Assembly: GCF_002900975.1 (NCBI RefSeq)
Contig: NZ_PJON01000003.1
Coordinates: 62,001 to 126,000, forward strand
Direction of reading: 5' to 3'
Origin: Tabrizicola aquatica
GTDB lineage: Bacteria > Pseudomonadota > Alphaproteobacteria > Rhodobacterales > Rhodobacteraceae
DNA: 64,000 nucleotides
Of this stretch, positions 1 through 7,882 are shown one piece after another; the stretch's first letter is position 1; every line of letters starts with the position of its first letter. Below the pieces are notes generated by a model. It ran no database searches and was not told the DNA's origin. It worked only from the letters and a program-made list of their open reading frames with translations. The position numbers and the translations under genes were made by a program.

Positions 1-771
1 GCTTCGGGTCCGCGTCGGGTGCAGGTGGGGGCCGCCCGGGACGCGGCGCTTGGCGTGCGGTTCGTCGATGGGACCGGCGCGGTAGTCAAGAACGGCGGGC
101 GCGTGATGAAGAACGTCACCGGCTATGACCTGGTGAAGCTGATGGCCGGCAGCCGGGGCGCGCTTGGCGTGCTGAGCGAGGTCAGCTTCAAGGTGCAGGC
201 CCAGCCCGAAGCCGAGGCAACGCTCATCGTCGAAGGCCTGGGCGACGAAGCGGGGCTTGCCGCCCTGCGCGTGGCGCTGGGGTCGCCCTTCGATGTGTCG
301 GGTGCCGCGCGGCATTCGGGGCGCAGCCTGATCCGGGTCGAGGGGATGGCGGGGTCGGTGGCCTACCGCGTGCGCGAGTTGACCGCGCGGGTTGGCGGCG
401 AGGTTTCGGTGGTCGAGGCCGAAGCCTCAACCCGGCTTTGGCGCGAGGTGCGGGATGTGGCGCCGTTCCATGGCCGCCCCGGCGAGGTCTGGCGCATCGC
501 CACGCTGCCCACGGTGGCGGCCGAGATCGTCGCCGGGCTGGAGGGTCAGGCGCTGTGGGACTGGGGTGGTGGGCTGATCTGGCTGCTTCTGGATCACGGG
601 CGCGGGGCCGAGGTCGCGGCGGCAGTCGCGGGCCGTGGCCACGCGACGTTGGTGCGGGGCGAAGGCGGGCCGGTCTTTCCGCCCGAGGCGCCCGAGGTGG
701 CGGCACTGGTCGCGGGGGTTAAGGCGAAGTTCGACCCCAGGGGAATTCTCAATCGCGGGATGATGGGCTGA
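1..771 (+). CDS. glcE: glycolate oxidase FAD-binding subunit GlcE (5' end outside window)
   Basis: The reading frame is open from base 1, so the N-terminus (start of the FAD-binding PCMH fold) lies outside the window. The visible part carries the GlcE-typical segment GGRVMKNVTGYDLVKLMAGS and a C-terminal end FDPRGILNRGMMG, as in FAD-linked oxidases of the glycolate/lactate family. GlcE works with GlcD and the iron-sulfur protein GlcF to oxidise glycolate to glyoxylate at the membrane. Its stop overlaps the glcF start (TGATG, sharing base 771), which indicates translational coupling. glcD is expected just upstream, outside the window. Confidence 0.93.
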   Translation, partial: ASGPRRVQVGAARDAALGVRFVDGTGAVVKNGGRVMKNVTGYDLVKLMAGSRGALGVLSEVSFKVQAQPEAEATLIVEGLGDEAGLAALRVALGSPFDVSGAARHSGRSLIRVEGMAGSVAYRVRELTARVGGEVSVVEAEASTRLWREVRDVAPFHGRPGEVWRIATLPTVAAEIVAGLEGQALWDWGGGLIWLLLDHGRGAEVAAAVAGRGHATLVRGEGGPVFPPEAPEVAALVAGVKAKFDPRGILNRGMMG

Positions 772-2054
772 TGCAGACGACGTTCACGCCAGAGCAACTG
801 GCCGATCCCGGCATCGCCCGCGCCAACGAGATCCTGCGCTCCTGCGTGCATTGCGGGTTCTGCACGGCGACCTGCCCGACCTATCAGGTGCTGGGGGATG
901 AGTTGGACAGCCCCAGGGGCCGGATCTACCTGATCAAGGACATGCTGGAGGCGGGTCGGCCGGCGGATGAAAAGACGGTCAAGCACATCGACCGGTGTCT
1001 GTCCTGCCTGGCCTGCATGACCACCTGTCCCAGTGGCGTGCATTACATGCATCTGGTCGACCATGCCCGCGCCCATATTGAAAAGACCTACAAGCGGCCC
1101 TTCACGGACCGGGTGCTGCGCGCCGTGCTGGCGCGGGTGATCCCCTATCCCGGCCGCTTCCGTCTGGCGCTGCTGGCGGCCAAGATCGGCCGGCCCTTCG
1201 CCTGGCTGATCCCCGACGCGCGGGTGCAGGCGATGCTGAAGATGGCGCCCAAGACGATCCCGCCGGTCAGCCGCAATGACGACCCCCAGGTCTTTCCGGC
1301 CGAAGGTCAGCGGCGGATGCGGGTCGCGCTGATGACCGGCTGCGCGCAGAAGGCGCTGAACACCGACATCAATGACGCCACGATCCGCCTGCTGCGCCGT
1401 CTGGGCTGCGAGGTAGTCGTGGCCAAGGGCCAGGGCTGCTGCGGGGCGCTGACGCATCACATGGGGAAAGAGGACCTCTCCCATGCCAGCGCCGCCGCCA
1501 ATATCCGGGCCTGGATGGCCGAAAAGCAGGCCGGGGGCCTGGATGCAATCGTCATCAACACCTCGGGCTGCGGGACGACGGTGAAGGACTATGGCCACAT
1601 GTTCCGCACCGACCCGTTGGCGGGGGATGCGGCGACTGTGGCGGGATTGGCCAAGGATATCAGCGAGGTGCTGGTCACGCTGGGCCTGCCGCAGGGCGCG
1701 CCCAAGGGGCTGCGGGTCGCCTATCACGCCGCTTGCAGCTTGCAGCACGGCCAGCAGATCAAGACCGCGCCCAAGGATCTGCTGAAACGCGCGGGGTTCG
1801 AGGTGGTGGAGCCCGCCGACAGCCACCTGTGCTGCGGCAGCGCCGGCACCTACAACCTGCTGCAACCCGAGATCAGCGCAGAACTGAAACGTCGCAAGGT
1901 GCAGACGCTGGAGGCAAAGGCCCCCCAGGTGATCGCGGCGGGAAATATCGGCTGCATGATGCAGATCGGGTCGGGCACCGGAATTCCGGTGGTGCATACG
2001 GTGGAACTTCTGGATTGGGCCACAGGCGGGCCGAAACCGCAGGCGCTGGGCTAG
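771..2054 (+). CDS. glcF: glycolate oxidase iron-sulfur subunit GlcF
   Basis: This 427-residue protein has two N-terminal 4Fe-4S motifs: C25/C28/C31/C35 (CVHCGFCTATCP) and C76/C79/C82/C86 (CLSCLACMTTCP). Two CCG cysteine-rich domains follow (QGCCGAL and HLCCGSAGTYN). This is the standard GlcF layout: electrons from the GlcD/GlcE flavins pass through the clusters to the respiratory chain. The length matches the family. The start overlaps the glcE stop by one base, so the two subunits are probably made in fixed ratio. No other start is competitive. Confidence 0.96.
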   Translation: MQTTFTPEQLADPGIARANEILRSCVHCGFCTATCPTYQVLGDELDSPRGRIYLIKDMLEAGRPADEKTVKHIDRCLSCLACMTTCPSGVHYMHLVDHARAHIEKTYKRPFTDRVLRAVLARVIPYPGRFRLALLAAKIGRPFAWLIPDARVQAMLKMAPKTIPPVSRNDDPQVFPAEGQRRMRVALMTGCAQKALNTDINDATIRLLRRLGCEVVVAKGQGCCGALTHHMGKEDLSHASAAANIRAWMAEKQAGGLDAIVINTSGCGTTVKDYGHMFRTDPLAGDAATVAGLAKDISEVLVTLGLPQGAPKGLRVAYHAACSLQHGQQIKTAPKDLLKRAGFEVVEPADSHLCCGSAGTYNLLQPEISAELKRRKVQTLEAKAPQVIAAGNIGCMMQIGSGTGIPVVHTVELLDWATGGPKPQALG

Positions 2055-2128
2055 CGCGCCCTTGCGGAACGGGCCAAAAATCCGCCTAACTTGCCGGGTA
2101 GGTGCAGGCCATGCGGATGGGAGGTTCA

Positions 2129-2938
2129 ATGCGTCACCTGATTCCCGCGCTGCTTGCCCTCTGGCTGGCCCTTCCCGGCCAGGCTGCGGCGCAGGATGCC
2201 GATATCGTTAGCCTGCAGACGGCGGATGATTCGCGCGGTTGGGACGCGGTGGGCAAGCTGGTGCTGGGCGACCGTGGCTTTTGCACCGGCGCGCTGATCG
2301 CCCCGCAACTGGTGCTGACTGCGGCGCATTGCCTCTATGACAAGGCGACCGGCGTGCAGATGCGGCCCGAGGATATCCAGTTCCAGGCCGGGTTTCGCAA
2401 CGGTCGGGCGGTGGCTTACCGTAGCGTGGCCCGCGCCGTGGCCCATCCCGACTATCGCTATGTGGCCGAGGACAAGCTGGAGCGGGTGACCTCGGACCTT
2501 GCACTGCTAGAACTGAACCAGCCGATCCGCCTCCCCTCGCTGATCCCGTTCGAGACCGGGGCGACCCCGGTCGAAGGGGACCGCGTCGGTGTCGTCTCTT
2601 ACGCGCAGGACCGGGCCGAGGCGCCCTCGATCCAGGAATTCTGCGAGGTGCTGGCCGGCCGGCGCCAGACGCTGATCCTGTCCTGCAACGTCGATTTCGG
2701 GTCCTCGGGCGCGCCCGTGTTTGCGGTGCATGACGGGGTGGCACGGGTGGTCTCGGTCATCTCGGCCAAGGCCGAAGTCGATGGCCGCAAGGTGGCCTTG
2801 GCCGTGCCCCTGGCCGAACCCCTGCACGCGCTGCACATCGCGCTGGAGGCCAGCAAGGCACGCAGCCGGACCGGGACCGAGACGGTGCGTGTGCTGTCGG
2901 GCGGGCAAAGCGACGGCGCCAAGTTCATCAAGCCATGA
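2129..2938 (+). CDS. secreted trypsin-like serine protease (first of a tandem pair)
   Basis: 269-residue S1-type protease. I chose ATG 2129 because GGGAGG at 2119-2124 precedes it and the product then opens with a signal peptide (MRHLIPALLALWLALPGQAAA). An upstream in-frame GTG at 2102 would add nine unlikely residues. The catalytic triad is visible: H67 (LTAAHC), D123 (TSDLALLEL) and S193 in GSSGAP. Cys pairs fit periplasmic folding. The substrate is unknown. The C-terminus ends SDGAKFIKP, a tail shared with the next gene. The stop overlaps the next start (ATGA), so the two are coupled. Confidence 0.88.
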   Translation: MRHLIPALLALWLALPGQAAAQDADIVSLQTADDSRGWDAVGKLVLGDRGFCTGALIAPQLVLTAAHCLYDKATGVQMRPEDIQFQAGFRNGRAVAYRSVARAVAHPDYRYVAEDKLERVTSDLALLELNQPIRLPSLIPFETGATPVEGDRVGVVSYAQDRAEAPSIQEFCEVLAGRRQTLILSCNVDFGSSGAPVFAVHDGVARVVSVISAKAEVDGRKVALAVPLAEPLHALHIALEASKARSRTGTETVRVLSGGQSDGAKFIKP

Positions 2939-3747
2939 TGCTGCGGGCGGTCATCGCCCTGGTTCTGCTGGCAGGCCCGGTGGCCGGTCAGGGCCTGGAC
3001 CGGCTGACAACGCGTGAGGATCTGCGCGGGTTCGAGGCGGTGGGCCGTGTCGATGTCGCGGGCGGCGGCTTCTGCACCGGCGCGCTGATCGCGCCGGACC
3101 TTGTTCTGACAGCCGGGCATTGCGTGCTGCGCGACGACGGCTCGCCGGTCCCGGCCGAGACGATCACCTTCCGCGCCGGGCTGTCGGACGGGGTGGCACT
3201 GGCCGAGGCGACCGTGCGCCGCACCGTCGTTGACCCCGCCTTCCGGCCGCTGGAAGTAGCGCCCATGGACATGCTGGCGCTGGACGTGGCGCTTCTGGAA
3301 CTGGCACAGCCGATCCCGACTGCCCAGATCTCGCCCTTCGTGGTGGCCGAACCGGGGCCGGGGGATGAGGTCAGCGTGGTGTCCTATGCGGCCGGCCGGG
3401 AAGAGGCTTTGTCCTGGCAGCCGGTCTGTCATGCCTTGCACCGGCAGGGTGCGCTTCTGGCCTTCGACTGCGACGTGGCCGCAGGGTCGTCCGGCGCGCC
3501 GGTTCTGGATCGGTCGCACTATCGGGCGAAGATCGTCTCGATCATCTCGGCCGGCAGCACGATGGAGGGCCAGCCCATCGCCATCGGGATGCAACTGCCC
3601 GGCAGGGTCGCCGCGCTGAAGTCGGCCCTGCGCAGCGGCCAGGCCACCAGCGAGGCCCCGGCCGTCGAGGGGGAACGCAAGGTCGGCAAGCGGATCACCG
3701 TGGGCGGGGGGGCGGGCGACACCGGCGCCCGGTTCATCACCCCCTGA
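2935..3747 (+). CDS. secreted trypsin-like serine protease (second of a tandem pair)
   Basis: 270 residues, a diverged tandem paralogue of the preceding gene. A signal peptide ends near residue 18 (LLAGPVAG). The triad is H62 (LTAGHC), D117 (ALDVALLEL) and S186 in GSSGAP, so it should be active. Both paralogues share the block FCTGALIAP before the catalytic His and a C-terminal tail (GDTGARFITP here). The start ATG at 2935 lies inside the previous stop (ATGA). A second ATG at 2938 is out of frame. Substrate unknown; periplasmic or secreted. Confidence 0.87.
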   Translation: MMLRAVIALVLLAGPVAGQGLDRLTTREDLRGFEAVGRVDVAGGGFCTGALIAPDLVLTAGHCVLRDDGSPVPAETITFRAGLSDGVALAEATVRRTVVDPAFRPLEVAPMDMLALDVALLELAQPIPTAQISPFVVAEPGPGDEVSVVSYAAGREEALSWQPVCHALHRQGALLAFDCDVAAGSSGAPVLDRSHYRAKIVSIISAGSTMEGQPIAIGMQLPGRVAALKSALRSGQATSEAPAVEGERKVGKRITVGGGAGDTGARFITP

Positions 3748-3753
3748 CCGGGT

Positions 3754-3782
3754 CTTGAAAGGCCGGTTTCCGCTTCTTACCT
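3754..3782 (+). promoter_or_regulatory. candidate RpoH-type heat-shock promoter for the Hsp20 gene
   Basis: CTTGAAA at 3754-3760 matches the sigma-32 -35 consensus. It is followed after 16 bases by TTACCT at 3777-3782, an imperfect -10. It lies about 90 bases before a small heat-shock gene, where such a promoter is expected. The -10 half is weak, so this is a suggestion only. Confidence 0.35.
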
Positions 3783-3870
3783 CACAGTCATCCGGGTGCC
3801 ATGACGGGCCCGGGAACCCTGCCTTGCCCGAGAAGGGAAGGCCCCTGACATCGCTTCCAGGAGGATGACA

Positions 3871-4341
3871 ATGCGTAACCTTGATTTCGCGCCGCTCTAC
3901 CGTGCCACCGTCGGTTTTGACCGCATCGCCGACATGATGGACCGTGTGCTGTCCAGTGACGTGGCCCAGCCGACCTACCCGCCCTACAACATCGAAAAGA
4001 CCGCTGATAATGCCTATCGCATCTCGATCGCCGTCGCCGGCTTTGCGCCCGACGAGTTGAGTGTCGAGGTCAAGGATGGCACCCTGCACGTCTCGGCCCG
4101 CAAGGCGACCGATGAGACCGACCGCGCCTATCTGCACCGTGGCATCGCGACCCGCGCGTTCGAGCGCCGCTTTGCCTTGGCCGACCATGTCCGCGTCGCG
4201 GGCGCCGCGCATGAGCACGGCATGCTGCACATCGACCTGGTCCGCGAAGTGCCCGAGGCGATGAAACCCCGCCGGATCGAGATCGCCCGCGCCAACGGCG
4301 CGACCCCGGTGATCGAGGCGAAGCCCGAACAGGTCAACTGA
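3871..4341 (+). CDS. Hsp20 family small heat-shock protein (IbpA-like)
   Basis: 156-residue alpha-crystallin-type chaperone that would hold unfolded proteins in the cytoplasm. The N-terminus MRNLDFAPLYRATVGFDRI is typical of the IbpA/class A group. The ACD follows, with the beta strands around YRISIAVAGFAPDELSVEVK and the C-terminal region holding AFERRFALADHV. AGGAGG at 3859-3864 abuts an ATG at 3865 but sits six bases before ATG 3871, so 3871 is the better start. The gene stands alone, followed by a hairpin terminator. Confidence 0.92.
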   Translation: MRNLDFAPLYRATVGFDRIADMMDRVLSSDVAQPTYPPYNIEKTADNAYRISIAVAGFAPDELSVEVKDGTLHVSARKATDETDRAYLHRGIATRAFERRFALADHVRVAGAAHEHGMLHIDLVREVPEAMKPRRIEIARANGATPVIEAKPEQVN

Positions 4342-4356
4342 TCGCGACATCCTGAA

Positions 4357-4392
4357 AAAAGCGGCGCGTCCCGGGCCGGGGCGCGCCGTTTC
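4357..4392. terminator. bidirectional Rho-independent terminator between Hsp20 and the VWA gene
   Basis: CGGCGCG at 4362-4368 pairs with CGCGCCG at 4382-4388. An A-run (4355-4360) flanks the left side and TTT the right, so the stem can end transcription in either direction. It sits 20 bases after the Hsp20 stop and faces the convergent VWA gene. Confidence 0.7.
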
Positions 4393-4407
4393 ACTTGTGC
4401 CCGACTG

Positions 4408-4452
4408 CTCGTCGATGACTGCGTCACTCCTCGCGGTTCATCCAGCGACGAG
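4408..4452. repeat. dispersed repeat R1, copy 1, with flanking inverted repeat
   Basis: Bases 4411-4434 (GTCGATGACTGCGTCACTCC plus TCGC) recur with one mismatch at 49640-49663. Here the block is enclosed by CTCGTCG (4408-4414) and CGACGAG (4446-4452), which can pair. It lies between two convergent genes just upstream of the VWA stop. The function is unknown; it may be a small genome-wide palindromic repeat. Confidence 0.55.
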
Positions 4453-4462
4453 AAGCCGCGCC

Positions 4463-6589
4463 TCAGTTCGCCGCCAGCGCCTGCGCCAGCCGCATCAGCG
4501 TCACCGCCTCGTTGCGATAGCCGTAAGCATCCTCGCCCCGGGCCGAGGCCGCCAGCGCAATCGCTTCGTCCCAGCCCCAGTCGCCCAGGTAAACCGAGCC
4601 CTGCAAAAGCTGCCCAAAGCCCGCGATGGCGGCGGCAAAGCGCGCCTCCTCGCTGGCCGGTTCCGCCCCGGTGATCGCGGTCTCGGCCAGGGTCGACACC
4701 TCGGCCCCCGGCGCCTTCCAGCGCAGACGCAGGAAGCCAACCTCTCCCCCCGCACCTTCGGCTGGGGCCGCGCCATAGCGCAGGGGATCGTTCCGCAGCG
4801 CGTCAGACCCCGGCGCGGTCACCTCATAGATCGCGGTCACTTGGCGGCCCGCGCCGATCGCGCCCGCGTCCACCCGGTCGTTGTTGAAATCCTCGCGCCG
4901 CAGGGCACGGGTCTCATAGCCGATCAGCCGGTACTCCGCGACTTCGGCAGGGTTCCATTCGACCTGGATCTTCACGTCATCCGCAATTGGGAACAGCGCC
5001 CCGGTCAATTGGTCGACCAGCACCTTCCGCGCCTCGGACAGCGTATCGATGTACGCCGCCGTCCCGTTGCCGTTCTGCGCCAGCGCCTGCATCACCGCAT
5101 CGTCCAGGTTGCCCCGCCCGAAGCCCAGGACCGACAGATAGGTCCCCGTCTCGCGCTGCCGGGCGACATAGGCTTCCAGCCCCTCGGGGTCGCTGACCCC
5201 GACGTTGAAATCGCCATCGGTCGCCAGAAGGATGCGGCTGATCTCTCCATCAGCCTTCATCGCCTCGGCCACCTGATAGGCCAGCTCCAGCCCTTCCGCC
5301 CCGGCGGTGGACCCGCCTGCCGACAGCGTCTCCAGCGCGGCCAGGATCGTCTCGCGCTCTGCGGCCGGGGTGGGGGGCAGGACCTGGCCCGCCGATCCGG
5401 CATAGGCGACGATGGCGATCTGATCCTCGGGCCGCAGTTCGGCCAGCATCAGCGCCAGCGACTGCTTCAAGAGCCCCAGCTTGTTCGGATCCTCCATCGA
5501 GCCTGAGGTGTCGATCAGGAACACCAGGTTCAGCGGCGGTCGGTCCGCCACCGCAGGGAGCGCGCCCTGGATCCCGATGGTCACCAGCCGCGTGCCGGTA
5601 TTCCACGGCGTCTGCATCACCGAGACATTGGTCGAAAACGCGGCCTCGGGCGTCGGCGCGGGATAGGCGTAAGGGAAATAGTTCACCATCTCCTCGACCC
5701 GCACCTGGTCGGGCGTGGGCAGGACGCCCAGGTTGAGCGAGGATCGGATGACCGCCCAGGACGCCGTGTCGACATCGATCGAGAAGGTCGAGACCGGCTC
5801 TTCCGCCGTGACCTTCACCGGGTTGGCGGCGGCAGTGGCATAGGCTTCGCTGTCCTGCACCTGCGGCTGGACCAGATCGGGCAGGGGGGCGATCACCGGA
5901 TCGGCGGCGATGTAGCCCACCGCGCCATCGGCCGTTTCCGCGGGGGCCTCAAGCCGCAGCCGCGCCTCGGCCTCTGGCAGCCCCATTGGAGCGGAGGGGG
6001 CCGCCTCTTCCTCGATTGGCTCACTCAGCGCCAGGTTCCCAGGGGCTTCGGTCTTGGCAGCGGGCTCGGACCGGGCGGGCGCTGCCGGTTCGGGTTGGGC
6101 CAGGTTCGGGGACAGGATCTCGCCCGACAGCTCGAATTCCTCGGCCGTGATCCCATCCATGGGTTCGGCCTCGGCCATCGAGCTGGCTGTCCCGGCGTCC
6201 AGGGCAGGGTCGGCCGGCGCGGTGGCAGGGGCGGCGGCATCGGCCGGCGTGCTCCGCTTTGCGGTGGGAGTCTCGGACGCCGGCAGCGCACCCGGGCCGG
6301 TCAGGCGCAGGTCTGCAACCGGCAGGATCACCGCGACGCCAAGCACCAGCGCGGCGGCCGAGGTGGTCATGGCCAGGGCCGGCCGGGAAGTCAGAAGGTT
6401 CAGCATGCGACGCACTCCGTTCATTGCGGCCGCCTTCGGGCGGTCCTCACTGGAACGGGGCGCCTGGGGCGATCCTTGGAGACGGTCGAAATTTTCCATC
6501 GCCAAAGCCATGGCCCAGGCCTTCGCCTCGGCATCGGGCGCCGGGGCGGCCTGCAAATGCTTGCGGAGGTCGTGAAGATCGTCGGTCAC
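4463..6589 (-). CDS. membrane-anchored von Willebrand factor A domain protein (YfbK-like)
   Basis: 708 residues. A short cytoplasmic N-terminus precedes one membrane helix (about 72-92), then a long Ala/Pro/Glu-rich linker, a YfbK-type N-terminal domain (VSTFSIDVDTASWAVIRSSL), and a VWA domain near residue 360 with the MIDAS motif LIDTSGSMEDPN. A C-terminal DUF3520-like region follows. The GTG start at 6589 overlaps the stop of the sigma-factor gene (GTGA), so the two are coupled. In this position the protein may regulate the sigma factor as an anti-sigma-like partner. That is inference: no zinc-type anti-sigma motif is visible. Confidence 0.85.
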   Translation of the reverse strand: MTDDLHDLRKHLQAAPAPDAEAKAWAMALAMENFDRLQGSPQAPRSSEDRPKAAAMNGVRRMLNLLTSRPALAMTTSAAALVLGVAVILPVADLRLTGPGALPASETPTAKRSTPADAAAPATAPADPALDAGTASSMAEAEPMDGITAEEFELSGEILSPNLAQPEPAAPARSEPAAKTEAPGNLALSEPIEEEAAPSAPMGLPEAEARLRLEAPAETADGAVGYIAADPVIAPLPDLVQPQVQDSEAYATAAANPVKVTAEEPVSTFSIDVDTASWAVIRSSLNLGVLPTPDQVRVEEMVNYFPYAYPAPTPEAAFSTNVSVMQTPWNTGTRLVTIGIQGALPAVADRPPLNLVFLIDTSGSMEDPNKLGLLKQSLALMLAELRPEDQIAIVAYAGSAGQVLPPTPAAERETILAALETLSAGGSTAGAEGLELAYQVAEAMKADGEISRILLATDGDFNVGVSDPEGLEAYVARQRETGTYLSVLGFGRGNLDDAVMQALAQNGNGTAAYIDTLSEARKVLVDQLTGALFPIADDVKIQVEWNPAEVAEYRLIGYETRALRREDFNNDRVDAGAIGAGRQVTAIYEVTAPGSDALRNDPLRYGAAPAEGAGGEVGFLRLRWKAPGAEVSTLAETAITGAEPASEEARFAAAIAGFGQLLQGSVYLGDWGWDEAIALAASARGEDAYGYRNEAVTLMRLAQALAAN

Positions 6590-7128
6590 TTCGCCTCCTC
6601 CCGTGCCATGGCCCGCAGGCGCTTCTTCACTTCGCTCATCCGCCAGGCGATTGTGCCCTCGCTGACGCCAAGGACAACCCCGGCGTCGGCTTGCGTCATC
6701 TCTTCGCCCAGGACCAGCGCCACGGTGTCGCGCAGGTCCGGTGGCAGCTGCGTCATCGCCTGGGCCAGCCAACCGGCCGCTTCGGCCTGGACCTGGATTT
6801 CGTCCTGCCGGGCCAGTTCCCAGTCGCCCCAGCCCTGCGCCGCACGGCTGCGGGTCGCTTGCCGGCGGCGCAGATCGTGCGCGGCATTGACCACGACGCG
6901 ATACAGCCAGGTGGTGAACCGCGCCTCGCCGCGCCAGTTGCGCAGCTTGGCCGGCAGGGCGGCGCAGATGTCCTGGGTCAGGTCCTCGGCCTCGGCCTTC
7001 GATCCGGTCAACCGCCAGGCCAGCCCGTGCATCCGGTCGTAATGCCGCCCGACCAGCGTGGCAAAGGCCGCCCGGTCCCCCTGGGCAGCATGGGTCGCAA
7101 GCGTCTCATCGGGCGTGTCCATCAGCAT
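6586..7128 (-). CDS. ECF-type RNA polymerase sigma factor
   Basis: 180 residues from ATG 7128 (ATG 7122 is also possible; neither has a strong ribosome site). Region 2 reads DRAAFATLVGRHYDRMHGLA through FTTWLYRVVVNAAHDLRRR. Region 4 has a helix-turn-helix at MTQADAGVVLGVSEGTIAWR. These are standard for ECF sigma-70 proteins. Its stop overlaps the GTG of the VWA gene downstream, forming a two-gene module probably responding to an envelope signal. The regulon is unknown. Confidence 0.88.
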   Translation of the reverse strand: MLMDTPDETLATHAAQGDRAAFATLVGRHYDRMHGLAWRLTGSKAEAEDLTQDICAALPAKLRNWRGEARFTTWLYRVVVNAAHDLRRRQATRSRAAQGWGDWELARQDEIQVQAEAAGWLAQAMTQLPPDLRDTVALVLGEEMTQADAGVVLGVSEGTIAWRMSEVKKRLRAMAREEAK

Positions 7129-7194
7129 CACGTTATCTGTGACGCAGGTGCCGGTGCAATCCTTGGGCCGCGCCCGGAAATCCTTACCCCGGAC

Positions 7195-7233
7195 AAAAAG
7201 ACCCCCGGCACCGGGGGAAGCCGGGCCGGGGGT
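7195..7233 (-). terminator. Rho-independent terminator after the peptidoglycan-binding gene
   Basis: ACCCCCGGC (7201-7209) pairs with GCCGGGGGT (7225-7233). On the minus strand the stem is followed by TTTTT (7199-7195). It ends the transcript from the gene at 7275-7736 and separates it from the sigma-factor gene. Confidence 0.7.
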
Positions 7234-7274
7234 TGTGGGCCTGTTCAGGTCTTCGATCACTTGGGGAAAGGGGA

Positions 7275-7736
7275 TCAGAAGAGCAGGCCGTCGTAGATGC
7301 CATAGGCGCTTGCAGTGGTGTTCAGCGCAGCGCCTTCGTCACGGGCATAGGCGGTGATCGCGTTATAGGTGCCCGGCCCGAACTTGCCGTCGATCCCGCC
7401 GCGATAGTAGCCCCAGGCGCGCAGGTTGCGCTGGATCGCCTTGCGCTCGGACAGCGAATAGCTCTGGAACGCGCGGCCGGCCGGGGTGGCGTAGATCGAG
7501 GTCGCGGTCCGCACCGGGCGTTCGACATAGACAACCTCGGGGGCGCGCCGGGCCTCGCGGGCCTTGCGGCCTTGTTTCAGCAATTCGTCGACGATGACCG
7601 CCGTGGCGACACCGGCGACGAAGCCCTGCTCCTTTTCGCCCCAGGCAAGGGCCGGGGTGGCGGGCACGGCGGCGATCGCGGCAGCAGTCAGGCCGGCGAT
7701 CAGGGTGGTGCGGGCTTTGGTGACAGAGAGCAGCAT
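7275..7736 (-). CDS. secreted peptidoglycan-binding domain protein
   Basis: 153 residues. A signal peptide (about 1-31, ending ATPALA) is followed by an Arg/Lys-rich stretch and a C-terminal PG_binding_1-like repeat (LSERKAIQRNLRAWGYYRGG then IDGKFGPGTYNAITAY). Such domains tether proteins to the cell wall. No catalytic domain is present, so it is probably a structural or targeting protein in the periplasm. AAAGGA about seven bases upstream supports ATG 7736. It is monocistronic, with a terminator downstream. Confidence 0.82.
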   Translation of the reverse strand: MLLSVTKARTTLIAGLTAAAIAAVPATPALAWGEKEQGFVAGVATAVIVDELLKQGRKAREARRAPEVVYVERPVRTATSIYATPAGRAFQSYSLSERKAIQRNLRAWGYYRGGIDGKFGPGTYNAITAYARDEGAALNTTASAYGIYDGLLF

Positions 7737-7882
7737 GTCATGGTCCTTTCGTGGGTCCCGGGCAGTCCGGGGTAGATGCCAATCGGTATGGGCATTCGGG
7801 CCACGCTAGGCAAAAGCGTCGCGACGTTAGCAAAAAACGCGCGGTTGTTATCGGATAACGTCAGGAATAACAAAGGTTTAAG

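Noticed and set aside
594-2129. Long minus-strand frame (511 residues) opposite glcF
   Set aside because: GC-rich antisense shadow of glcEF; composition like a mirrored coding frame, no motifs or ribosome site.
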